Of a stretch of 64,000 nucleotides of DNA, positions 56,454 to 64,000 are shown in pieces. Every line of letters begins with the position of its first letter. Within the stretch, counting starts at the first letter, position 1. Below the pieces are notes generated by a model. The model worked only from the letters and a program-made list of their open reading frames with translations, did not search any database and was not told the DNA's origin. This DNA comes from Tribonema minus. Lineage: Eukaryota; Sar; Xanthophyceae; Tribonematales; Tribonemataceae. The stretch is from the NCBI GenBank assembly GCA_017506865.1, contig JAFCMP010000013.1:1549664-1613663 (forward strand), read 5' to 3'. The position numbers and the translations under genes are program-made.

Positions 56454-56532
56454 GACTTGAAGTTTGCGTAACTGCCATGTTTCTTTGTCTACAACCCCGG
56501 TCTTATACAACACCTGCTTACCCCGGTCTTAT

Positions 56533-57315
56533 ACCGTCATGTGCCAAACTAGGCCGGTCGGTCAAAGATTTAGAATGGTTAAAAAAAAGCACCCGGACAC
56601 TGAATAAGGATCACGCAAAAAAAGCACTAGGCGCAATTAGGACAGGGCCCTTAAAACACCCTCAAGTGGGCACTATATGACCATCAGCGAGACCTGCAGT
56701 ACTTTGTGCGTGCTGCTTTTGTTTTGCTGTGATCCGGGAAACACACATTGAAGTTGCCTTGACGCGAAACAGATACGTGAACAGAAGGTGCGCCACATCA
56801 CAGATTCAAAGACAGCTCAAAATCTTGGGGGTGTTCTTTCCACCCCGAGCCGCAACAGCAGCACTAGCACTACCACCTCCAGCTCCATCCTCACATTCAG
56901 ACGTGGAGGTACTTGCTTGCTTTCCAGGCGAAGTCCGGCTGAGTGATGTTATCAGCTAAAGATCTGATGGGAAGACAGCGACTTTTGTCCATCAGATCAC
57001 TCCGCGGTCGAGAAAACCTTACTGTATGCATGCCTTGTGCATGCAAGATGTGCAAGTGCTGCTCTTAAGTATCAGAGGGTGAGCATTCAAAGGTGTGCAT
57101 CTGTTAGTGCAATGGCACTTGTAACCTGCTTGCATGCTGTGCTTTGAGTGCCTCACCAGTATCAAATGATGTGCATGCCATAATAGGGTAACCACACAAA
57201 AAAGTACCACCAGGCCTAAATAGGAATGCCCAAAAGAAACACCCAGGCCTAATAAGGATCGGTGCCCAGTACGCTCCTAATTCTTAACTGACCGGCCTAA
57301 TTTGGCACATGACGG
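56533..57315. mobile_element. Non-autonomous element with ~30-base terminal inverted repeats
   Basis: The left end (56533-56562) and the complement of the right end (57286-57315) share ACCGTCATGTGCCAAA(C/T)T and AGGCCGGTC(G/A)GT, 28 of 30 positions. Just inside each end are AT-rich stretches with similar GCACCCGG / CACCCAGG words. The only internal frame (56729-56959) is 76 codons with no known motif. Flanks carry GGTCTTATAC words. Confidence 0.6.
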
Positions 57316-57369
57316 TACAGCATACCCCCGGTCTTGCGTACACACACACACCTCCCTAGGGCGACGGGG

Positions 57370-57432
57370 GGTCTTATACTACAGTATACGATGGGGGGGT
57401 CTTATACAAGATGGGGGTTTTATACTCTATGA
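57370..57432 (+). repeat. Cluster of GGGGTCTTATAC words
   Basis: GGGGGGTCTTATACTACAGT, GGGGGGGTCTTATACAAG and GGGGGTTTTATAC follow one another here; related words stand at 54122-54137, 56491-56502 and 56521-56534. Confidence 0.6.
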
Positions 57433-57544
57433 TCTACGGTAGTACCATGCTCAACTTCCATTATTCTTGGGCCTATCAACAAACGCTTCTGTGCAGTCCC
57501 ACTGACAGTTGTATGAGAGCAAACAGTTAATGCGCCCACAATAG

Positions 57545-57910
57545 TGTCTATGCAGTTGAGCTGCTGCGATACGCCGGCGGAAGCTTGAGCATCATGCATG
57601 CCATGGCTGATGCAAGCACGCGTGCACGCAGTTCACAGAACACTATATTGCAATGGCATGCTGCAAGGAGGTAAAGACATGCTGCAGCAGGACCACAGTG
57701 ACTGCCGTGCATTCATATTCTCGCTACTGCGTGGTACTGTCACTGTCTGCTGACTGCAGGCGATGTGCATGTGCATGTCACCGGAATAGGGCATCAGCGC
57801 TCAGCATCATGCTAAGCATGCCGCAGAAGCATGGCGCAAGCCTTGACAAATGTAGGTACTGCACCGCCAGCACCATTTTGTGTGTGCCTTGTGCATCAGC
57901 CACGTCAATT
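57545..57910 (+). repeat. Unclassified dispersed repeat, copy B
   Basis: Diverged counterpart of 29552-29890 with the same block order and a few insertions. It carries stops in the frame that is open in the other copy. Confidence 0.5.
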
Positions 57911-58122
57911 GCAGCCTGTCTCTCCAGCATGGTGACCGCCACGTACAAGGCGCTTTTCGCAGGCCACTTCAGGCGCATGCGCAATACGCATGCCAAGGTT
58001 CACTGTGGTGCCACTGCCCGCGCATAGACATAAGCCAGGGCAGTGCGCAGATGGCAGCACATGGTGACTGCGGCGTACTGATACACACTTGGCTTTGATC
58101 ACAGTTAGCCGCCTAGAGCGTG

Positions 58123-60632
58123 TTAGTTGAAGCTGTCGACGCCGTCGGTTGCAACAGCCGCGCCTCGCAAGTTACGCTTGCGGCCGCCGCCGCCGCCTGG
58201 AGCAAAGAAACGTGACAAGCATGATTCACCAGTCACACTCATGAAGGTAGGCCTTGCGAGCAGGCTCAATCAGCAATCTCACTGCGTGAGACATACACGG
58301 CGCTCAAACCTCAGATGCTGAACACACTTGGTAGAGCGACATAAGCAGTCAACAGCGGTGACTAGTTGTGCCCCCCGCCCCCCTCCTTCAGTCAGAGCAC
58401 CATCACGGAAGTCCTTGAAGTTGAAGTTGTCTGGCCAAAGGCTGCAGCGATTGCCCAGTTTGACAACGCCACATAACGCTGGTATGTCCCAACAGTAGAT
58501 CAAATGAGCATCTGCTTGCAACTGTACAAATGTGACTGAAAGTATGGCTGCAAATTATCGGTGCATACGGCTGTAACCTGTCGACTTGTGGGATCGGTGC
58601 CTCATGCAAAGTTCCCCTTGCAACTGGCATACTATGGTTTGCCGAGAGCATTGCCATGATTTGCTGAGAGTATTACTTGGCGTTCTGCTACAAGGATGGC
58701 AGCGGAGAGTCTTGATCGGGCATACATTACAATGTCTTAACAGCGGAGCCATGTTACTGAGCCATGCCAATGCTACACACGCTGCGGTAATGCAACAGTT
58801 TTTCAGAATCTGTTGCTCGGTGCAAGGGCAACACCACTGCGAACCCGACTGCCTGAGTAAGATCTACACACTGCTTGGGGGAGGCAGGAGCTTACCGCCG
58901 CCGCCGCCGCCGTGGCGACCACCGCCCCCGCCGCCTCCTGCAGTCAAACACAAATGCAAGGCAGAGTAGGGCGGGATGGTCAGCAGCACATTCTGGACGA
59001 GTCATTGAGTCCACATTGCTGTCAGTGCGAGTGCACCCGAAGTAGGCACACAGACAGTAACAAGGCAGATGGCCAGTACAGCAAGGTGTTCCCTGCGTCA
59101 GGCTCAGACTGCACAATTGCACGACTGGTGAAGTCATTGCAAGCTTGACTCAATGACTTGCCAACTCTGAGTGTCACCGGTGCTAGTTGTGCGTCTCCAA
59201 TGATAGACACCACGTGTCGCTCCATCGTCAAATGTTGCGGCGTGCCGCTGCTACCATCTGCAACTGTGCGTACACTGCTTGCCAGGAAGCATATGTCAAT
59301 TGTACAGTTTGACTTACCGCCGCCACCATTGCCACCCCCACCTCCACCGCCGCCGCCGCCACCACCGCCGCCACCGCCACCGCCTGTGAGACCAGAGAGC
59401 AGCAACTTGTCAGTTGTGCAGCCAGCACATGTCCGCATTGCATCTGTGTGCTTGTGAATTATCGCAGAGCTGTGCACACGGGGGGTTGAAGATCTGGAGC
59501 AGCTGAAAACAACTGACTTGCCAGCGCACTTGCGCACTACGCATTGCTGAGGCCTCAGCACAGCGCTCATGACAGCTGCTGTCTGTGCTCTGTGTGCCGA
59601 AGTGACGGCACGCCCTGGAAGTTAAAGCGTTGATCAGATGGGTCTGACTGCTACTGTGCGCACGCATGCACAAGCCGCATATGCCAGTGCTCAATGCTGG
59701 CGCCAGCAGATCTGCGCCGCATTTCACATGTCATGCTTTTAACATTAGTACATGCGGTAAGGCATACGCCACAGAGATCACTGGGCCCTGACTCAATGCC
59801 CTCCTCCAGGTGCAAGATGCTGCTCATTGCACAGCTTGTACAGGGCCGCCTTTGCTTACCGCCGCCGCCGCCAGACTGCCTGTGCCAGTGGTGACCGCTG
59901 CCGCCGCCGCCTTTGGTGATGCATGGCAACAGGCAGACACCGGAATGTGAAGACATCAGTATTGCCCAGGCATTGCCACTCATTCAAGCCCACATTGAAG
60001 CAAGCAATGGTCAATTGGACTCTCAGCTGCGCTTGGTGAGCCTAGAGTAGCATGCTGAAGCGTCCACGTTGGTCACCACCGCATATAATCTGAGAGCTCC
60101 ACCAGCAAATTCTTTCCTTCATGGTCCTCTACACCAGGTGAACGACCAAGGGCGAAGGGCGAAGGATTTATGATTCCTCCCAACAGAGCGTACCGCCACC
60201 GCCACCTCCGCCGCCACCGCCACCTCCGCCGCCACCGTCACCTCCGCCGCCACCACCACCACCACCACCGCCACCTCCGCCACCACCACCGCCACTGCAT
60301 AGCTCTTTGACCATAAGAGCGTGCAGGTTCGTCAGTTGCACTCGAGTGCGCAAGCTTCAAGATTCCAAGTGACGTCAATTCATTGAGCGCAGGCGTGTGT
60401 TTAGTAATAAGATGCCCTGGTGCTGTTGCAAGCCCTCACCGCGTCACCAACAGTGCTTGCATAGCTGCCATCAAGCCATAACCCAGCCACAACTCTCACC
60501 GCGTTTGTCGGTGCCTACAAGTTCAGCTGGTCGCAGCCCGCGCTCGCTGTGAGGTACATCCTCGCCATCGCGCGAAGCATGGCAGGAACAACAGGCCAGC
60601 AGCAGAAGACATACAGCCACGGGCAGCCTCAT
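58123..60632 (-). CDS. Modular secreted glycine-rich protein, at least 6 exons
   Basis: Exon 1 (60500-60632) begins MRLPVAVCLLLLACCSCHAS, a signal peptide, then RDGEDVPHSERGLRPAELVG and TDKR. Further minus-strand exons: 60194-60294 (poly-Gly with one Asp), 59860-59910 (GGGSGHHWHRQSGGGG), 59318-59383 (poly-Gly with one Asn), 58896-58937 (GGGGGGRHGGGG) and terminal 58123-58196 (GGGGRKRNLRGAAVATDGVD then SFN and TAA). All internal junctions are phase 1 splitting a Gly codon, except the entry into 60294, which needs phase 2. A microexon of 16 or 25 bases ending at about 60438 (GTGACGCG/GTGAGG) would restore the frame. About 160 aa. Probably extracellular matrix or wall material. No family recognised; architecture is shared with 25219-27210. 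Confidence 0.62.
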
Positions 60633-62501
60633 GATCACCGGCGCTGGAGGTGCGCAATGGTGTGAGCGAGTCACCGTAGTCACCGTGACGACGTTGGGGT
60701 TCGAGGGAGCCTTACCGGCCCAGGGGCGGACTCCGGTTGTTTTGAAGCCTGTGAAATTTTTGTCAAAAGCACACGTTGACTTGAAAATCTTCTCAAAAGC
60801 TCGCTCAACTGCAGCAGTTTCGTCGTCCTCAAACCCTTTCGTCGAAGATTCACATACTTCAACAACGACGAAGTGACACAAAAAGCATGTTCGTGCAATG
60901 TCACTGTATTGGCTGCTGACAACGACATGTCCGCCAGTTGCTGTGCTAACAGGGCTGTACCTGCATCAGCTCTTTCCACGCAGGCAGCAGGTCTGATGAC
61001 AGAATCGGATCATGCAACCAACACTGATGCCAGGCAACCACACACATGTGCACACGCACACACACACACACATACACACACACCATACACGCAGAGCATG
61101 CTGCCACACGTGGTGCACAACAGGCGGAGAGAGCACATAATTCATTTCATGTACGCTTTGCATACATCACCACACTCCACAGGGGGTGTTTGTCACTCGC
61201 AGAACGCGCCTTTGCGAGCAGATTGCTCTTCCAGGTACAGCCCGACACGCGCCAAGACGCCGCGCCTTCACGACTCGGAATTACTGGGAGGGGGAGAGCG
61301 GGGGGGCTGGCTGCACGCGCCAGCCGCACTTCTCCCGTGATGACCAGAGGCAGGGGTAAAGTTATGCGAGCGTTTGGGGAGGTGCGCGGTCTGCGCGCTA
61401 CAGAGGAGCAGATTATCAACTTGAGACTGGTTTCTAAAGCGAGGACTGCACAGAAAAAGAGGAAAAATGAAAGCGGCACGCGCGCACACGCGCTTGCGTA
61501 CCACGGGCGAGCAGTGCTGCCCGGTGGCTCAGCACTGCTTCTACGCCTTCTTAGCCGTGAGCACTGCAACAACTGCAGCCGGTGCCTCGTTGTGGCAGCG
61601 CCGCCGCCCCGCTACGCGTGCCGTCCGTAGTGCTGCCTGATGGCGCAGCACTGCAAGTCGTGAGGTCTGCAGCAGCGAAGTCGCCGCCTCTGATGCACGG
61701 TGGCGCCGCTGCAACGCCGCTTCGACGATTGCCCGTGACGCGCTATCACAGCAGGCGTTCAGGGTCATCCGCTGCGCGGCGCGACAACGAGCGGGCAGGC
61801 ACAGCAGCGCAGCCAGGAGCATTAGTGCATGCCACGCAGCGTGTATGCCTCAAGGGTGTAATTGCGCCAGAGCGCGCGTCTGGGCTGCTGGGGGTGAGCG
61901 CTGCAGATGAGGGGCATGGTGTGCATGAACCTGGGGAGGGGGGCAGAATGGGGAGGGGGGGGGCGCATAGGTGTGCATACATGCCTGCCTTCACTACAGC
62001 CGTGCTCCACGCGCTATCGGCGGACGCCTTGCGCAGCGCATCAAAAGGTGCCCTCGGCGCTGGCAGATAATGCGCACATTTGCGCCGTCACGGGCGCGCG
62101 CGCTGCGCGCGCGCCGTCTGCAGCTTCAGTTGCGCACTTCAGCGCAGTTTTACCTCCGCACTGTCTGCCGGACAGAGCGAGCACTGACACCCGGCACACG
62201 CGCACGCGAGCTTGCGAGCGTTGCGGCTCGCAGGCATGTGCCCCACACGGTCGCGTGCTGCGTGACGCACCCTTCTGGCAAGCGCAAAGCCGCACGCCGA
62301 CATGCATCGGGCATGCCGAGCATGTCGAGATCTGCTGTAGTACCACCACAGAGCTTGGGCGAGGGGGGCCAGGGGGGGGCGCAGCATGTCAAAATCTACT
62401 AGTTCGAGTTTACATACATTGCCACCACTGAGGTTGACTGAGGGGGCCCGGCGGTGCGCGCGCGCGCCCGAGGGGGCGGCGCGCCGGCAAACGCGACCCA
62501 C
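60633..62501. other. Intergenic, no supported gene
   Basis: The stretch just above 60632 is the presumed promoter of the Gly-rich gene; the frame is open there, but the signal peptide argues for the start at 60632. A CA-rich run lies at 61045-61085. G-rich runs and Ala/Arg-rich frames at 61.5-62.4 kb overlap on both strands without motifs. Confidence 0.35.
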
Positions 62502-62700
62502 TTCTCTTGGCATTGTGCGTTGAGTTTAAATCGGGGGGTGGGCGGCGGTGGTGCATGCGCGCCCGAGAGGGCGACGCGCCGGCAAACGCGACCCACTTTT
62601 CTTGGCATTGTGCGTTGAGTTTAAATGGGGGGGCGGGCAGGGGTGCGCGCGCGCGCACGAGAGGGCGACGCGCTATAAAATACAACTCACTTTTCTTGGC
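62502..62700 (-). repeat. Threefold ~95-base repeat of an exon end with donor
   Basis: On the minus strand the end of the exon at 62691-62871 (AACGCCAAGAAAA/GTGAGT) recurs as CAATGCCAAGAAAAGTGGGT and CAATGCCAAGAGAAGTGGGT, with following GCGTTTGCCGGCGCG, CCTCTCGGGCGCGC and TTTAAACTCAACGCACAATG. Unit spacing is 94-95 bases. Confidence 0.8.
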
Positions 62701-63454
62701 GTTGATGGCGGGCTGCGCCGCGGCGCCCCCCCCCGCGACGTCTTTGGCGCTGAACGCGCCCACGACGCGCGCGTCCTCCGTCCACGCGCACAGCTTGGCG
62801 ATGCACACGGACGCGAGCGTGACGTACGCCGCGCGCGCGAAGCACAGCGTGTAGACCTGCCCGTCGCCGGCCTGTGCGCGGGTGCGGGGTGGGGGGGGGG
62901 GGGGGGATGAAAGTTCAAGTTCAGCAGGGAAATTGAAGTTCAGGGAGGTTGATTCACGGAAGTTGAAGTTCAAGGAAGTTGAAGTTCATCAGTTGGCGAC
63001 GAGCGATGCTGTACGCGCGGCCTGCGCGTCCTCCAGCGCCCGAAAACTCGTGGCATCCGGTGTCGCAGTCAACGCAGCGTCAGCCATTGCCTGGATCGAC
63101 CGTCAGCTGCATTGGCCGGTTCGGCGGAGCGCAGGGCAAAATAACATGGCCAATTGCTGCAGCAGCGGCGACCACGGTCATTGGTGGAAGGCATTCAATG
63201 TGACGGCTGACCACACCTTGTCACCTAGACCTCTACGACCTTTTGATTCGTTTTCATGTTCTGAAGGCGACTCCGGTGGCCGTAAACGGTTTTACAGTGC
63301 CAGCGCGCGTGCTCTAGACGCTCTGGACTTGAAGTTGTGGAGCTCACCGTGAGGTTGACGTCGTTTGCGCGGTACGCGACGACGGCGTTGCCCGTGTTGA
63401 AGTAGTCCAGGTTCATGGCGCCCTCGCCGCCCAGGGGCTTGTTGGGCTCGCACA
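62691..63454 (-). CDS. Two exons of an unidentified gene
   Basis: Exon 63348-63454 (acceptor GCAG/TG, donor ACG/GTGAGC) reads CEPNKPLGGEGAMNLDYFNT then GNAVVAYRANDVNLT. It joins in phase 0 to exon 62691-62871, which reads AGDGQVYTLCFARAAYVTLA, SVCIAKLCAWTEDARVVGAF and a Gly/Ala-rich end INAKK, with donor A/GTGAGT in phase 1. The pair gives a continuous, well-composed stretch of about 95 residues with four Cys. No family recognised. Exons on both sides are missing: the 5' part should lie above 63454 and the 3' part below 62500, but neither was identified. Confidence 0.55.
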
Positions 63455-63914
63455 CTGCGTCTCTCCCTGTTGTCAGCGTAGAAGCCGCGAGGGGACGGTG
63501 CGAGGCGAGCGAAAGGCCATGGGAGCAGTGAGATAACATCCTGACGCGCTTGGTGAGAGCGCTTGTGGAGCGCTCTGAAACACTTGCATTGGACCGCCGC
63601 CTGATGTCTCCACAAGTCTCGTGGTCTGCTGACATGTTCGGCGCAGTAGCGCCCCCCATCAGAACATCAGGTCTGACGTGAGGATTGTGTAACATTGAGG
63701 CAACACAGCAGTGACGCGGTCGCACCGCCCAATGCGCGCGCGCGTGCAACGGGGGGCAGCGGCGCGGCAGCAGGGGACGAGGGTGCTCGCATGTTGCACG
63801 GTCAGCGCCGCTGCGCATATATGTTACCTACGTGTGCGCGCTCACAGGACATACCAACAGAGTCAGGTGCGCAACCTGATTACGCTCGAGCATGCACACG
63901 TGCGCGCGTGATAT
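63455..63914. other. Intron or intergenic DNA, nothing recognised
   Basis: Minus-strand frames here are open but show no motif or fitting phase. It may hold the 5' exons of the gene at 62691-63454. Confidence 0.3.
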
Positions 63915-64000
63915 CTACTTGGCCCGTGCGAATCTCTCGGGGTGCTCCCTCTCGCGCTTGCGCGGGTGTAACTGCCAGCGCAACTGCCAGCGTAACTGCC
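63915..64000 (-). CDS. Possible C-terminal exon of a gene running off the window
   Basis: On the minus strand the frame RKREREHPERFARAK ends with TAG at 63915-63917, a charged helical tail typical of a real C-terminus. Upstream lies a tandem CTGGCAGTTGCG/CTGGCAGTTACG intron-like repeat reaching the window edge, so the acceptor is near 63955-63960. Identity unknown. Confidence 0.35.
   Translation of the reverse strand, partial: QLRWQLRWQLHPRKREREHPERFARAK

Noticed and set aside
59158..59457. Plus-strand poly-Pro frame near 59.3 kb
   Set aside because: Same reason: the complement of a phase-1 Gly exon bounded by good acceptor and donor on the minus strand.
61045..61085. CA-rich stretch as a regulatory element
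   Set aside because: A plain dinucleotide microsatellite; nothing else supports a function.

Overview
The window reads as nuclear DNA of a GC-rich, intron-dense eukaryote. Coding information sits in short exons (often 40-300 bases) with GT-AG borders. There is no operon layout and no ribosome binding site pattern. A caleosin, secreted glycine-rich proteins, a polymorphic-membrane-protein (Pmp)-like beta-helix protein with a C-terminal multi-membrane region, and non-LTR retroelements with a restriction-like endonuclease together suggest a unicellular alga, most likely green. That placement is inference. No rRNA, tRNA or CRISPR array was recognised.

Layout: 0.6-9.5 kb (+) is a ten-exon gene for a membrane-anchored thioredoxin-fold protein (TMX/PDI type) whose exons are flanked by partial tandem copies of their own exon-intron junctions. 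9.5-18.2 kb is mainly repeats and retroelement ends. 18.3-21.2 kb (+) is a three-exon caleosin. 21.2-25.2 kb is repeats. 25.2-27.2 kb (-) is a small secreted His/Tyr- then Gly-rich protein. 27.8-28.4 kb (+) is a decayed FNIP/LRR-repeat gene. 30.5-54.0 kb (-) holds widely spaced exons of one Pmp-like gene (signal peptide, beta-helix repeats, Cys-rich segment, membrane helices). It is interrupted by three non-LTR insertions (31.5, 36.4-38.1 and 40.6-47.3 kb) and carries several one-base frame breaks. 48.6-53.7 kb is an island of short palindromic motifs. 54.4-56.5 kb is a second, truncated retroelement copy and 56.5-57.3 kb an inverted-repeat element. 58.1-60.6 kb (-) is a modular secreted Gly-rich protein. 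62.7-63.5 kb and 63.9 kb to the window end (-) are pieces of two further genes.

How it fits together: at least three genes encode secretory-pathway products (ER redox protein, two secreted Gly-rich proteins) and a fourth a lipid-droplet protein. The main story is structural. First, exon-intron junctions are repeatedly copied in tandem, leaving arrays of decoy splice sites. Second, a retroelement family appears to insert into a dispersed CTTGAAGTTG motif. Third, one insertion duplicated a splice acceptor so that the reading frame could be kept. Exon borders were deduced by eye from frame, phase and GT/AG; transcript data would settle them.
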